A stretch of 64,000 nt of DNA from Streptomyces sp. NWU339 (GCF_003143855.1 NZ_QFRK01000026.1:68015-132014); one strand, 5' to 3'. Counted from the stretch's first letter, positions 33,657 through 43,044 are shown. Translations and numbers: made by a program. The notes: generated from the sequence alone by a model not told the origin.

Positions 33657-34682
33657 GTGAGCCTCCGGCACGAGCACCCGCACCCGCACCCCGGAACGTC
33701 CCCGCGCCGTCGCCTCCGCCACCTGCTCGCCCCGCACTCCCACGAGACCGCCGACAAGGTCGACTCCGCCCTCGAGTCCTCGGCCCGCGGCCTGCGGGCA
33801 CTGTGGATCTCGCTGGCGGTGCTCGGCGTGACGGCGCTGGCCCAGGCGGTCGTGGTGGTCGCCTCGGGCTCGGTCGCGCTGCTCGGCGACACGGTGCACA
33901 ACACCGCGGACGCGCTGACCGCCGTACCGCTCGCCCTCGCCTTCGTGCTGGGCCGGCGCGCCGCCACCCGCCGTTTCACCTACGGCTACGGCCGGGCCGA
34001 GGACCTGGCCGGCATCGCGATCGTGCTGACGATCGCCGCCTCCGCGGCGTTCGCCGGCTGGACGGCGGTGGGCCGGCTGCTCGAACCGCGTCCCGTGGAC
34101 CATGTCCCGGCGGTCGCCGTGGCCGCACTCGTCGGATTCGCGGGCAACGAGTGGGTGGCCCGCTACCGCATCCGGGTCGGCCGTGCCATCGGCTCGGCCG
34201 CGTTGGTCGCCGACGGACTGCATGCCCGGACGGACGGGTTCACCTCACTCGCCGTGCTGCTGGGGGCCGCCGGATCGGCTCTGGGGTGGCAGCTCGCGGA
34301 CCCCGTCGTGGGACTGGCGATCACCGCGGCGATCACCCTGGTGCTGCGGGACGCCTCGCGGGAGGTGTTCCGGCGGGTGATGGACGCCGTCGACCCGACG
34401 CTCGTGGACCGGGCGGAGCAGGCACTGACCCGGGTCCCCGGGGTACGCGGCGTGGGCGAGCTGAGGCTGCGCTGGATCGGGCACCGGCTGCGCGCCGAGG
34501 TGGCGGTCGTGGTGGACGGCGGGGCGCCGGTACGGGAGGCCCATCGCATCGCGGTCGACGCCGAGCACGCCCTGCTGCACGCCGTGCCCCGGCTGACCGC
34601 GGCCCTGGTCCACACCGACCCGCAACCCGTCCCCGGCGAGCGGGACCCGCACCTGCCCCTGGCCCACCACGCGACGGCGTGA
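33657..34682 (+). CDS. Cation diffusion facilitator (CDF) metal exporter
   Basis: A 341-residue metal/proton antiporter with a His-rich N-terminus (HEHPHPHPG), six predicted transmembrane segments and the CDF metal site. The first Asp pair is in GDTVHNTADAL, the second in ADGLHARTDG, with an unusual His in each. The C-terminal cytoplasmic domain (about 240-325) has the ferredoxin-like fold of the family. The GTG at 33657 is preceded by AAGGGGATC. Zinc or nickel/cobalt export is likely given the divergent ArsR gene. Confidence 0.93.
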   Translation: MSLRHEHPHPHPGTSPRRRLRHLLAPHSHETADKVDSALESSARGLRALWISLAVLGVTALAQAVVVVASGSVALLGDTVHNTADALTAVPLALAFVLGRRAATRRFTYGYGRAEDLAGIAIVLTIAASAAFAGWTAVGRLLEPRPVDHVPAVAVAALVGFAGNEWVARYRIRVGRAIGSAALVADGLHARTDGFTSLAVLLGAAGSALGWQLADPVVGLAITAAITLVLRDASREVFRRVMDAVDPTLVDRAEQALTRVPGVRGVGELRLRWIGHRLRAEVAVVVDGGAPVREAHRIAVDAEHALLHAVPRLTAALVHTDPQPVPGERDPHLPLAHHATA

Positions 34683-34725
34683 CCGGCACGCCCCTGCTCC
34701 GCCTGAGCCGGGCACGGCGCCCCGC

Positions 34726-35283
34726 TCAGGCCACTCCCAGGCCTTCCAGCACGACCGCACCCGGCAGTTCGGCGAAGGCCTTGCCCGGCACGAGCAGTTT
34801 GCCCTGGCGGCGCCCGCTGCCGACCAGCACGTACGGCAGGTCGACGACGGCCGCGTCCACCAGCACCGGCCAGTCGGCCGGGAGCCCGATCGGGGTGATG
34901 CCCCCGTACTCCATGCCGCTCTCCCCCGTGGCCGTGTCCATCGGGGCGAACGACACCTTGCGGGCGCCGAGTCGGCGGCGCACGACTCCGTTGACGTCGG
35001 CCCGGGTGGTGGACAGGACGAGGCACGCGGCGAGGATGGTTTCGCCGCCGCGCTTGCCCGCCACCACCACGCAGTTCGCCGACCGCTCCAGCAGGTCCTG
35101 GCCGTAGTGCTCCACGAAGACGGCGGTGTCGGCCCAGCGCGGGTCCGTGTCGACGTAGAGGATCTGCTCGGCGGGGACGCTGCCGTTCCAGGCACGGACG
35201 GCCGCGGCGACCGGCGCGGTGAGCTGGTCGAGGCAGTCGGGGGCGGGGGTGGCGTGGCCGAAGGAGCCGATGGGTGCGCGCAT
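34726..35283 (-). CDS. YbaK/EbsC-type aminoacyl-tRNA deacylase-like protein
   Basis: A 185-residue protein of the YbaK/ProX editing family. The conserved segments CVVVAGKRGGE, RADVNGVVRRRLGARKVSFAP and GMEYGGITPIGLP, including the Lys and the GGITP loop, are typical. Such proteins hydrolyse mischarged tRNAs. The ATG at 35281-35283 lies 43 bp after the cupin regulator on the same strand, so they may be co-expressed. Confidence 0.9.
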   Translation of the reverse strand: MRAPIGSFGHATPAPDCLDQLTAPVAAAVRAWNGSVPAEQILYVDTDPRWADTAVFVEHYGQDLLERSANCVVVAGKRGGETILAACLVLSTTRADVNGVVRRRLGARKVSFAPMDTATGESGMEYGGITPIGLPADWPVLVDAAVVDLPYVLVGSGRRQGKLLVPGKAFAELPGAVVLEGLGVA

Positions 35284-35326
35284 GGCGGCACCGTAACAGC
35301 CGCTCGGCGGGCGTCGGTGGGGCGTC

Positions 35327-35899
35327 TCAGCGCACGGGCGGGACCGAGACCGCCATGACCATCTCCATGGGTTCGTCGCCCTGGTTGCCGTAGGTGTGCG
35401 GGGTGTCGGCCTCGAAGGAGGCGCTGGCACCGGCCGGGACGCGGTGCTCCGTGCCGTCGACGGTGAGCGTCAGCTGCCCGGCCGTGACGTGGATCAGCTC
35501 GACCGTGCCGACCGGGTGCGGGTCGGAGTCGCTGCTCTCGCCCGGCATGAGACGCCAGTCCCACATCTCCACCGGTCCGGGGGCCTCGGTGCCCGCGAGC
35601 AGCCGGTTCCAGCTGCCGGCCTCGGTGTGCCAGAGCCGTACGGCCCGGTCGGCGGGGACGATGCGGACCCTGGGGCCCCGCTCGTAGTCGAGCAGGGTGG
35701 TGATGCTGACGCCGAGCGCGTCGCCGATCTTGACGACGGTGCCGATGCTCGGGTTGGTGCGGGCCTGTTCGATCTGGATGAGCATGCCGCGGCTCACTCC
35801 GGCCCGCGCCGCGAGCGCGTCCAGGGTGAAGGCCCGCTCGGTGCGCCAGCGCTTGACGTTGCGCGCCAGCGACTGGGTCAGCAGGTCGAGATCCGACAC
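35327..35899 (-). CDS. XRE-family regulator with C-terminal cupin domain
   Basis: A 190-residue regulator with an N-terminal helix-turn-helix (FTLDALAARAGVSRGMLIQIEQARTNPSIGTVVKIGDALGV) and a C-terminal cupin (about 110-185: HPVGTVELIHVTAGQLTLTVDG, GASASFEADTPHTYGNQG). The cupin probably senses a small molecule. The GTG at 35897-35899 begins the conserved N-terminus. It may control the downstream YbaK-like gene (inference). Confidence 0.92.
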   Translation of the reverse strand: MSDLDLLTQSLARNVKRWRTERAFTLDALAARAGVSRGMLIQIEQARTNPSIGTVVKIGDALGVSITTLLDYERGPRVRIVPADRAVRLWHTEAGSWNRLLAGTEAPGPVEMWDWRLMPGESSDSDPHPVGTVELIHVTAGQLTLTVDGTEHRVPAGASASFEADTPHTYGNQGDEPMEMVMAVSVPPVR

Positions 35900-36038
35900 G
35901 TTCCGTCCAATATTCCGGATGACAGCGTTCCACTCGTTCGACTGCGGTGCGGTGCACCCGATCGTCCACCGAACTGTACTGCGCGCCTCGCCGCGGCAGC
36001 GGCCTTCGCCCTGGCCACCGGCCCGCTGGGGGCGGGGG

Positions 36039-36812
36039 TCAGCTCTCGGGCTCCAGCTCGACCAGCCGGGCTGGATCCTCGGCGTCCTCGGCGTCCAGTG
36101 TCGCCAGCGCCCGCAGTTGCTCCGGGGTGATGCCCTCCGGGATCGGCACCGGCGCCGGAGTGCGCAGCGGCGGCTGCCATCCGTCGGCCGGAGTCCAGCG
36201 GCGTACGACGCGGGCCGGGGCGCCCGCGACCACGGCGTGGTCGGGCACCGTGCCCCGGACCACCGCGCCCGCGGCCACCACCACGTTCCGCCCGATCCGC
36301 GCGCCCGGCAGGATCACCGCCCCGGTGCCGACCCAGCAGCCGGGACCGATCTCCACCGGGTCCATCCGCGGCCACTGCTTGCCGATGGGCTCGTGGGGGT
36401 CGTCGTAGGAGTGGTTGGTGGACGTGATGTAGACGTACGGCCCGAAGTAGCAGTCGCTGCCGATGGTGACGGTGGTGTCGGCGATGACATGGCTGCCGCG
36501 GCCCAGGACGACGCCGTCACCGAGGCGCAGGATCGGGGCGGGGCCCAGCTCCAGACCGGGCATCAGGCCGGCGGTGAGGGTGACCTGTTCGCCGATGATG
36601 CAGTGGGCGCCGAGATGGATCCAGGGCTCACCGAAGACGGTGCCGAGCGGGAAGGCCAGCCTGGTGCCCGTTCCCATCGCGCCGAACCGGAAGCGGCCGG
36701 GGTGTTCGGCGGTCACCGAGCCCGTGCGCTGCGCCCACGCCCAGCCGGCGTGGACGGCGCGCTGCGCGAGGCGGCGCAGCCAGGACGAGAACGTGTTCCT
36801 GCTCTTCGGCAC
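36039..36812 (-). CDS. Left-handed beta-helix acyltransferase (hexapeptide repeats)
   Basis: A 257-residue hexapeptide-repeat acyltransferase. Repeats run from about 65 to 205 (GAHCIIGEQVTL, LGRGSHVIADTTVTIGSDCYFGPYVYI, IGPGCWVGTGAVILPGARIGRNVVVAAGAVVRGTVPDHAVVAGAPARVV), with a catalytic His in STNHSYDDP. Homologues acetylate sugars or other small acceptors; the acceptor is unknown. The GTG at 36810-36812 starts the gene. It is divergent from the carbonic anhydrase gene 109 bp away, which also has a beta-helix fold. Confidence 0.88.
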   Translation of the reverse strand: MPKSRNTFSSWLRRLAQRAVHAGWAWAQRTGSVTAEHPGRFRFGAMGTGTRLAFPLGTVFGEPWIHLGAHCIIGEQVTLTAGLMPGLELGPAPILRLGDGVVLGRGSHVIADTTVTIGSDCYFGPYVYITSTNHSYDDPHEPIGKQWPRMDPVEIGPGCWVGTGAVILPGARIGRNVVVAAGAVVRGTVPDHAVVAGAPARVVRRWTPADGWQPPLRTPAPVPIPEGITPEQLRALATLDAEDAEDPARLVELEPES

Positions 36813-36921
36813 CCGCTCACCGTAGTCGGCGGGCGCGCCGCCGAAGAGCCGGACGCCCTGTGATCTTCACCCCACCGTGCCGGCGTACGGTGCCTGACAT
36901 CAACCCGACCAGGAGGCGACG

Positions 36922-37455
36922 ATGACGCACAGGGCACTGATCACCGGTATCGGCGGCAGGGAGCCGCAGGTGGACCAGGAGGCCTTCGTGGCACCCACCG
37001 CCACGGTGATCGGGGACGTGACACTGCGGGCGGGCACCAGTGTCTGGTACGGCGCGGTCCTGCGCGGTGACGTGGAGAGCGTCTCCGTCGGCGCGAGCAG
37101 CAACGTCCAGGACAACTGCACGCTGCACGCCGACCCCGGCTTCCCCGTCACCGTCGGCGAGCGGGTCTCCATCGGGCACAACGCCGTGGTGCACGGGGCG
37201 ACGGTCGGGGACGACTGCCTGATCGGCATGGGCGCCACGGTGCTCAACGGCGCGGTGATCGGCGCCGGTTCCCTGGTGGCCGCACAGGCGCTGGTGCCGC
37301 AGGGCATGGAGGTGCCGCCGGGCTCCCTCGTCGCGGGGGTCCCGGCGAAGGTCCGGCGGGAGCTCACGGAGGAGGAGCGTGCGGGACTGACGCTCAACGG
37401 GACGAGGTACGCGGAACTGGCGAAGGCGCACCGCGACGCGCACGGCACGCCCTAG
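36922..37455 (+). CDS. Gamma-class carbonic anhydrase family protein
   Basis: A 177-residue left-handed beta-helix protein of the gamma carbonic anhydrase family. Metal-ligand His residues occur in DNCTLHAD and SIGHNAVVHG at the expected spacing, and the second-shell RGD and Gln/Asp motif is in AVLRGDVE and NVQDNC. The C-terminal GVPAKVRRELTEEE is standard. GGAGGCGACG precedes the ATG. Many members lack strong hydratase activity, so the true function is uncertain. Confidence 0.9.
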   Translation: MTHRALITGIGGREPQVDQEAFVAPTATVIGDVTLRAGTSVWYGAVLRGDVESVSVGASSNVQDNCTLHADPGFPVTVGERVSIGHNAVVHGATVGDDCLIGMGATVLNGAVIGAGSLVAAQALVPQGMEVPPGSLVAGVPAKVRRELTEEERAGLTLNGTRYAELAKAHRDAHGTP

Positions 37456-37519
37456 GGCGGGACCGGGGCACCGTCCGGCGCCCGTGCGCGTCGGACGGTG
37501 TGCCCTCCCCGATCCCGCC
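37456..37519. terminator. Bidirectional hairpin between convergent genes
   Basis: A long imperfect hairpin joins GGCGGGA at 37456-37462 with TCCCGCC at 37513-37519 and contains the inner stem CACCGTCCG/CGGACGGTG. It lies between the convergent carbonic anhydrase and universal stress protein genes. Confidence 0.65.
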
Positions 37520-37529
37520 TTCTGCCGGA

Positions 37530-38438
37530 TCAGTCGTGCGCGACGACGGCGACGGGCGCCGCGGAGTGGTGCAGCACGGCGTGCGCGATGGGTCCGACGC
37601 GGATGCCGAACGGGTTCCGGCGGACGCGGCGCCCGACCACGACGAGCGAGGACTCCCGGGACGCCTCGATCAGCCGGATGGACGGGCTGCCGCCGAAGGA
37701 CTCCTCCGTCACCTCGACGTCCCCGAACTCCGCTCGCCAGGGGACGAGCGCCTTCGTCAGCGTCGCGGCCTGCTCCGCGCTGACCTTCTGGTACGTGTCC
37801 GGGTCGGCCGGCAGCCCGTGGACGTAGTACGACGGCAGGTTCCAGCCGTGCACGACGCGCAGGCCGGTGCCCCGGCGGGCCGCCTCGGCGAACGCGAACC
37901 GGATCACCGCGTCGTCGGGCCGGTCGGCGTCCACGCCGAGGAGGACCGGCCGGTAGCGGGTCGCGGCGGACGGGATGCCCGTGGGGTCCGGCTCGTGCTC
38001 GTCGGCGGCCTGCTCCCCGGCGCGGACCAGGACGACGGGCCGCTCGGCACGGGCCACGACGGCGAGACCGACGGAGCCGACCAGGAATCCGGCGAGGGCG
38101 CCCATCCCCCGGGAGCCCAGCACGAGCAGTTCGGCGTCCTCGGCCGCCTCGGCGAGCACCTCGTGGGGCCGGCCGGCGGCCTGCTCCGCGGCGACCTCGA
38201 TGCCGGGGTGGCGCAGCCGCAACCCCTCGGCGGCCTCACGCCGCGCACTGTCCCAGTCGGCGGCGGAGGAACTCTCCGCACCGAGGAACGGTGCCCGGGC
38301 CACAGGCTCCGGAAGGGGCTCGCGGACCTCGAGCAGCCGCAGCGGCAGACCACGGAGCTTCGCCTCGCGGGCCGCCCATTCGGCCGCGGCCCGGCTCTCG
38401 GCCGAACCGTCGAAGCCGACCGTGATGGTGCGGGACAT
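37530..38438 (-). CDS. Universal stress protein, tandem Usp domains
   Basis: A 302-residue protein with two Usp domains, about residues 1-145 and 160-302. The first has ITVGFDGSAESRAA and VLGSRGMGALAGFLVGSVGLAV; the second has PVLLGVDADRPDDAV and VVVGRRVRRNPFGIRVGPIAHAVLHHS. Both contain G-2x-G-9x-G ATP-binding-like motifs. Such proteins respond to dormancy, hypoxia or other stress. The ATG at 38436-38438 follows AGGAGG. A divergent cyclic-nucleotide-binding-like gene lies 270 bp away. Confidence 0.93.
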   Translation of the reverse strand: MSRTITVGFDGSAESRAAAEWAAREAKLRGLPLRLLEVREPLPEPVARAPFLGAESSSAADWDSARREAAEGLRLRHPGIEVAAEQAAGRPHEVLAEAAEDAELLVLGSRGMGALAGFLVGSVGLAVVARAERPVVLVRAGEQAADEHEPDPTGIPSAATRYRPVLLGVDADRPDDAVIRFAFAEAARRGTGLRVVHGWNLPSYYVHGLPADPDTYQKVSAEQAATLTKALVPWRAEFGDVEVTEESFGGSPSIRLIEASRESSLVVVGRRVRRNPFGIRVGPIAHAVLHHSAAPVAVVAHD

Positions 38439-38709
38439 GACGTGCGCCTCCTGTTGTCGGTGGATCATCCACAGCGTCGGGCGGGAGAATAGCCCGACGA
38501 CAGGGACCGCAGGTCCCCCACGGGTGCCGAAGGTCCCGTCCCACGGAGAAGCGAGCGGCCGGGCCACCGGATCCCATCGGCGTGCGGGAGCGGCCTCGCA
38601 CGGGACGGACGTGAAGCATCAGGGCCGTACGGCCCATGGCCACGGACGGGGTTCCGCAGGAGGCTGGGATCACAACGGCAGTTCCCGCACCCCGTATGGG
38701 AGGCCCGCG

Positions 38710-39174
38710 ATGTTCGCTCCCCCGTCCCCCAGCATGCCGCGCGCTCTGCCCGCCGAGCACCGGGTGAAACTCCTGCAGACCGCTCGGGAGGTGTCCTTCC
38801 CGCAAGGGGCCCGGCTGTTCGAGGAGGGTGGCCACGCGGACCGGTTCTGGGTGGTCCGTACCGGCACCGTCGAACTCGACATGCACGTGCCCGGCCGCCG
38901 GGCCGCCGTCATCGAACGTCTCGGCCACAACGAACTCGTCGGCTGGTCCTGGCTGTACAGCCCGCACGTCTGGCATCTGGGCGCCGAGGCGGCCACTCCG
39001 GTGCGGGCCTACGAGTTCGACGCCGCGGCGGTCCACGCGCTGAGCGAGGAGGAGCCGGCCCTCGGGCGGGACCTCTCCCGGTGGGTGGGCAACGTGGTCG
39101 CCCACCGGCTGCACGCCGCCCGGATCCGGCTGCTGGACCTGTACGGCCCTTACGGGGCGGGCAGCGGCGTCTGA
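38710..39174 (+). CDS. Cyclic-nucleotide-binding-domain protein
   Basis: A 154-residue single CAP-like ligand-binding domain without a DNA-binding helix-turn-helix: SFPQGARLFEEGGHADRFWVVRTGTVELDMHV, then IERLGHNELVGWSWLY and a C-terminal helix. The phosphate-binding cassette is degenerate, so the ligand may not be cAMP. GGAGG lies six bases before the ATG at 38710, favouring it over an ATG at 38695. Its neighbour is a universal stress protein, which commonly accompanies CAP-like proteins in actinobacteria. Confidence 0.85.
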   Translation: MFAPPSPSMPRALPAEHRVKLLQTAREVSFPQGARLFEEGGHADRFWVVRTGTVELDMHVPGRRAAVIERLGHNELVGWSWLYSPHVWHLGAEAATPVRAYEFDAAAVHALSEEEPALGRDLSRWVGNVVAHRLHAARIRLLDLYGPYGAGSGV

Positions 39175-39206
39175 ACCGAACCCGCCACCGCCGCCCGCCA
39201 CCTTGG

Positions 39207-39659
39207 TCAGCCGTTGGGCCGGAGGGTCCAGACGACCGTCATCTCCCCGGTCACGGCGCCGTCCTCGCGCCGGATGGCGACCGACACCGGGAACTCGGGA
39301 CGCCGGCCCTCGTCCAGTTCCGCCACGACCTCGGCGGCCGGGCGGCCGAGGGTCGCGGTGGCGGTGACCGGGCCCATCGCCAGCTTCTTGTAGGCGATCT
39401 CGGCGCGGACCGCCAGTGGTACGGCTCGCGCGAGCTGGTCCCCGAAGGCGGCGAGCACGATGGCGCCGCTCGCCGACTCACCGAGGGTGAACATGGCACC
39501 GGCGTGCGGGCCGCCCACGTGGTTGTGGTAGTCGCCCTGGTCCGGCAGGGACACCACGGCCCGTTCCGAAGTGGTCTCCAGGAACTCGAGGTTGAGGGTC
39601 CGGGCCATGGGCACCGTGGCGGCGAGCATCTCGCCGATGGTCATCTGGTCTTGGCTCAT
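39207..39659 (-). CDS. Hot-dog-fold thioesterase-like protein (DUF4442)
   Basis: A 150-residue hot-dog protein. NHVGGPHAGAMFTLGESASGAIVL is the central helix motif, with a Gly-rich turn as in PaaI/DUF4442 thioesterases, and IAYKKLAMGPVTATATL the strand after it. The catalytic residue usual for PaaI may be Glu in LGESA. It probably hydrolyses an acyl-CoA, substrate unknown. The ATG at 39657-39659 starts the conserved region. Confidence 0.85.
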   Translation of the reverse strand: MSQDQMTIGEMLAATVPMARTLNLEFLETTSERAVVSLPDQGDYHNHVGGPHAGAMFTLGESASGAIVLAAFGDQLARAVPLAVRAEIAYKKLAMGPVTATATLGRPAAEVVAELDEGRRPEFPVSVAIRREDGAVTGEMTVVWTLRPNG

Positions 39660-39823
39660 GGCCGCATGTTACCCACGAGTAGAACATGCTGACCAGGCTC
39701 TGCCCCCGCTCTCCGACGGCCCGCACCGGCGGCCCGCCGCGCGGCGCTCACCCCCTGGCTGCTACGTCCCTGCCAAAGGACAGTGACCTGATCGTTTCCC
39801 TGGCAGGACTAGGGTGGCTGACC

Positions 39824-40822
39824 ATGTGGCCAGGAAACCAGCCGCCCGGGGGCGAGCAGAACCCGCAGTCGAACAATCCGTATCAGCAGCCGGGATACCA
39901 GCAGCCGAATCCGTATCAGCAGCCCGGTGTCCAGCAACCCAACCCCTACGCACAGCAGCAGTGGGGGACGCCGGCCACTGTGGGCATGCCCCGGCCGCCG
40001 CAGGGCGGGGGCGGCGGGAACCGGACGAAGCTGGTGGCCGTCGTGGCGGCGACGGCTGTCGTCGTGGCCGCCGGCGTCACCGGTTTCCTGGTGCTGGGCG
40101 GCGACAAGGACGACACGGCCGACAAGAAGGACGAGAAGCCGTCCGTGAGCGCGTCCGCGGAGCCGAGCACATCCGAATCCGGCTCCGAGGACAACCCGCG
40201 GGGCGGTGAGGCGGAGAAGGCGACCGTTCCGGGCTGGCAGGTCGTCACGAACACCCGTTTCGGCACCAAGTTCGACGTTCCGGCCGACTGGGAGATAGAG
40301 AACCCCGACACCAGCGTGGGCTTCGAATGGGAGGAGGAGGACGGTGAGACGGACCGCACCACCGTCACCGCCCCGGCCTATCTGAAGTCCAAGTGGTGCA
40401 CGAGCGACGACGACAAGGACGGCCGCAAGGAGGACACCTCCCTCGTCACCGCCGGAACCCGTGGTGAGAACGGCGCCAAGACCACTGACATGGCGGCGGA
40501 GACCCGTGTGCCGTGGTGGATCTTCGGCGGTTACACCCAGCCCGACAAGAAGAGCGTGAAGACGGAGAAGCCGAAGGCGTACACGACCGCCTCGGGCCTC
40601 AAGGGCAGCGTCGCCACCGCGCACTCGGAGGGCACGCCGCAGAACGGCAAGTGCGACAGCGAGGGCAAGGCGATCACCTTCGCGTTCAAGAACGGTGCCG
40701 GGGACTTCGTCACCTGGAACCTGTACGGCGCCAAGGGCGTCAAGGACGAGATCCCGGAAGAGACCGTGCAGAAGATCCTCAGCACGGTGCGGCTCACCGA
40801 GGAGCCGCCGACCGAGTCGTGA
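39824..40822 (+). CDS. Membrane-anchored protein with Pro/Gln-rich N-terminus
   Basis: A 332-residue protein. Residues 1-60 are rich in Pro, Gln and Asn with repeated PYQQPG units, then a single transmembrane helix at about 67-90 (LVAVVAATAVVVAAGVTGFLVLGG), an acidic Ser-rich linker and an extracellular domain of about 190 residues. The extracellular part begins WQVVTNTRFGTKFDVPADWEIE and includes two Cys. This layout is common in Streptomyces surface proteins of unknown function. Start: ATG at 39824. Confidence 0.85.
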   Translation: MWPGNQPPGGEQNPQSNNPYQQPGYQQPNPYQQPGVQQPNPYAQQQWGTPATVGMPRPPQGGGGGNRTKLVAVVAATAVVVAAGVTGFLVLGGDKDDTADKKDEKPSVSASAEPSTSESGSEDNPRGGEAEKATVPGWQVVTNTRFGTKFDVPADWEIENPDTSVGFEWEEEDGETDRTTVTAPAYLKSKWCTSDDDKDGRKEDTSLVTAGTRGENGAKTTDMAAETRVPWWIFGGYTQPDKKSVKTEKPKAYTTASGLKGSVATAHSEGTPQNGKCDSEGKAITFAFKNGAGDFVTWNLYGAKGVKDEIPEETVQKILSTVRLTEEPPTES

Positions 40823-40914
40823 CGGGGTCGTAGCGGACGGCGGACGGCGGGAAACGGGCGGAGCGGCCCTCGGCACATTTGGCAAGTCGGCTGCCCCCCG
40901 GCGATAGTCACGGT

Positions 40915-42207
40915 GTGCCGACCATCGATTCCCGTCGCCGTCCCGCCTGGGCGGGCCGCAACTACACGCTGCTGACCGCGTCCGCGGTGGTGACGAGCCT
41001 GGGCAGTCACGGTGCGCTGATCGCCTCCGCGTTCGCGGTGCTGGCCGCGGGCGGGGACGCCGGCGACGTGGGCCTGGTGGCCGCCGCCCGCACCCTGCCG
41101 CTGGTGCTGTTCCTGCTGATCGGCGGTGCCGTCGCGGACCGGCTGCCGCGCCACCATGTGATGGTCGCGGCCAATGTCCTGAATTGCCTCTCGCAGGCCG
41201 CGTTCGCGGCCCTCGTCCTGGCCGGTGAGGCCCAGCTGTGGCAGATGATGCTGCTCAGCGGCCTGGGCGGAGTCGGCCAGGCGTTCTTCGGCCCCGCCGC
41301 CGAGGGCATGCTGCTCTCCTCGGTCGAGGGCGAACAGGCCGGCCGGGCGTTCGCGGTGTTCCGGATGGCGATGCAGGGCGCGACGCTCGGCGGCGCCGCT
41401 CTGGGCGGCCTCATGATCGCCGCGATGGGGCCGGGCTGGGTGCTCGCGGCGGACGCGGCCGCCTTCGCGGTCGCGGCGGCGCTGCGCACCTTCCTCGACG
41501 TGAAGCACATCCCGCCGCGTGCGCCGGGCGGCGGTCTGCTCGCCGACCTCCGGGACGGGTGGCGGGAGTTCTCCGGCCGACCCTGGCTGTGGGGCATCGT
41601 CGTCCAGTTCTCCATCGCCAACGCGGTCGTCGGTGCCGCCGACGCGGTCTACGGTCCGCTCGTGGCCCGGGACCACCTGGGCGGTGCCGCGCCGTGGGGC
41701 CTGGCCCTGGCCTTCTTCGGCGGGGGCACGGTGCTGGGCGCGCTGCTGATGACGCGTTGGAAACCGCGCCGCCTGCTGTTCGTCGGCACCCTGTGCGTGT
41801 TCCCGCTGGCCCTGCCGTCCGCCGCGCTCGCCGTTCCGGTACCGGTGGCGGTGCTGTGTGCGGTGATGTGCGTGACCGGGGTGACCGTGGAGGTGTTCGG
41901 CGTCTCCTGGATGACGGCCCTGCACCAGGAGATACCGGAGGAGAAACTCTCCCGGGTGTCGGCCTACGACTGGTTCGGCTCGGTGGCGCTGGTGCCGGCC
42001 ACGATGGCGCTGGCGGGCCCCGCCGAGTCGGCGTTCGGCCGCACGGAGGCGCTGTGGGGCTGCGCGGCGCTGGTCGTCGTGGTCACGGCGGCGGTGCTGT
42101 GCGTGCCGGACGTGCGCAACCTGCGCCGCCGGACCGTGCCCGTCGCCGGGGCGGTCCGGGGCACCGAGTCAGCCGATGCCGAAAGCGCCGTCGGGGGGCT
42201 CGGGTGA
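40915..42207 (+). CDS. MFS transporter
   Basis: A 430-residue major facilitator with about twelve hydrophobic segments. The A-motif-like GGAVADRLPRHHVMV lies between the second and third, as in enterobactin-exporter-type and drug-export MFS proteins. It probably exports a small molecule. The GTG at 40915 has no Shine-Dalgarno sequence; a -10-like TAGTCA about six bases upstream suggests a leaderless transcript. Its 3' end overlaps the convergent spermidine-synthase-like gene by 39 bp. Confidence 0.9.
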   Translation: MPTIDSRRRPAWAGRNYTLLTASAVVTSLGSHGALIASAFAVLAAGGDAGDVGLVAAARTLPLVLFLLIGGAVADRLPRHHVMVAANVLNCLSQAAFAALVLAGEAQLWQMMLLSGLGGVGQAFFGPAAEGMLLSSVEGEQAGRAFAVFRMAMQGATLGGAALGGLMIAAMGPGWVLAADAAAFAVAAALRTFLDVKHIPPRAPGGGLLADLRDGWREFSGRPWLWGIVVQFSIANAVVGAADAVYGPLVARDHLGGAAPWGLALAFFGGGTVLGALLMTRWKPRRLLFVGTLCVFPLALPSAALAVPVPVAVLCAVMCVTGVTVEVFGVSWMTALHQEIPEEKLSRVSAYDWFGSVALVPATMALAGPAESAFGRTEALWGCAALVVVVTAAVLCVPDVRNLRRRTVPVAGAVRGTESADAESAVGGLG

Positions 42208-43014
42208 CGGTACGGCGTCCTCGTCCCGCACCGGCCTCGCTCCGCCGGTGAAGTCCCGCAGGGCCGCGCCGTGCTCGACGCGGGCGGGGAAGACGTCGGC
42301 GGCGGTGCGCCGGGCCAGGGCGGCGATGTCGAGGGGGCGGTGCGCGGCGGCCAGTACGGCGTTGCCGAAGCGGCGCCCGCGCAGGACTCCCGGCTCGGCG
42401 ATCAGCACCAGCTCCTCGAAGACCGTGCCGAGCGTGGCCAGTTGAGAGCGCAGAAAGGCGAACGGGGCCGCGTCGGCGAGGTTGCCGAGGTAGACGCCGC
42501 CGTCCCGCAGGACGCGCGCTGCCTCCCGGGCGTAGGCGACGGAGGTCAGGTGCGCCGGGACCCGTGAACCGCCGAAGACGTCGGCGACGAGGACGTCCGC
42601 GGAGGCGTCGGGAGCGGCCTCCAGCCAGACGCGGGCGTCCGCCGCGTGCAGCGTGACGTCCGCCCCCTCGGGCAGCGGCAACTGCTCGGCGACCAGGTCC
42701 AGCAGTTCCCCGTCGAACTCGACGACGTCCTGCCGGGAGCCGGGGCGGGTCGCGGCCAGGTAACGGGGCAGGGTGAGCCCGCCGCCACCGAGGTGGATCG
42801 CGTCCAGCGGGTGCCCCGGCTCGGCGAGGGTGTCCAGGACGTGCCCGAGCCGCCGGACGTACTCGAACTCCAGATGAGCCGGATCGTCCAGGTCGACGTA
42901 CGACTGCGGCGCCCCGTCGACCGTCAGCAGCCAGGCCCGCTCACGGTCGATGTCGGGCATCAGCTTCGCGGTGCCGTGACCGACGGCACGGGTCACGGGT
43001 ATCGGCTCGTTCAC
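42169..43014 (-). CDS. Spermidine-synthase-like methyltransferase-fold protein
   Basis: A 281-residue protein of the polyamine-synthase fold. The core is PLDAIHLGGGGLTLPRYLAATRPGS, followed by DVVEFDGELLDLV and ADARVWLEAAPDASADVLVADVFGG. The usual catalytic motif of spermidine synthase is altered, as in many actinobacterial paralogues of unknown substrate. The GTG at 43012-43014 lies downstream of the tuf3 terminator hairpin. It overlaps the convergent MFS gene end by 39 bp. Confidence 0.87.
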   Translation of the reverse strand: MNEPIPVTRAVGHGTAKLMPDIDRERAWLLTVDGAPQSYVDLDDPAHLEFEYVRRLGHVLDTLAEPGHPLDAIHLGGGGLTLPRYLAATRPGSRQDVVEFDGELLDLVAEQLPLPEGADVTLHAADARVWLEAAPDASADVLVADVFGGSRVPAHLTSVAYAREAARVLRDGGVYLGNLADAAPFAFLRSQLATLGTVFEELVLIAEPGVLRGRRFGNAVLAAAHRPLDIAALARRTAADVFPARVEHGAALRDFTGGARPVRDEDAVPSPEPPDGAFGIG

Positions 43015-43044
43015 AGTCCCCCATTGTGCCGTCGTGACACCGGT

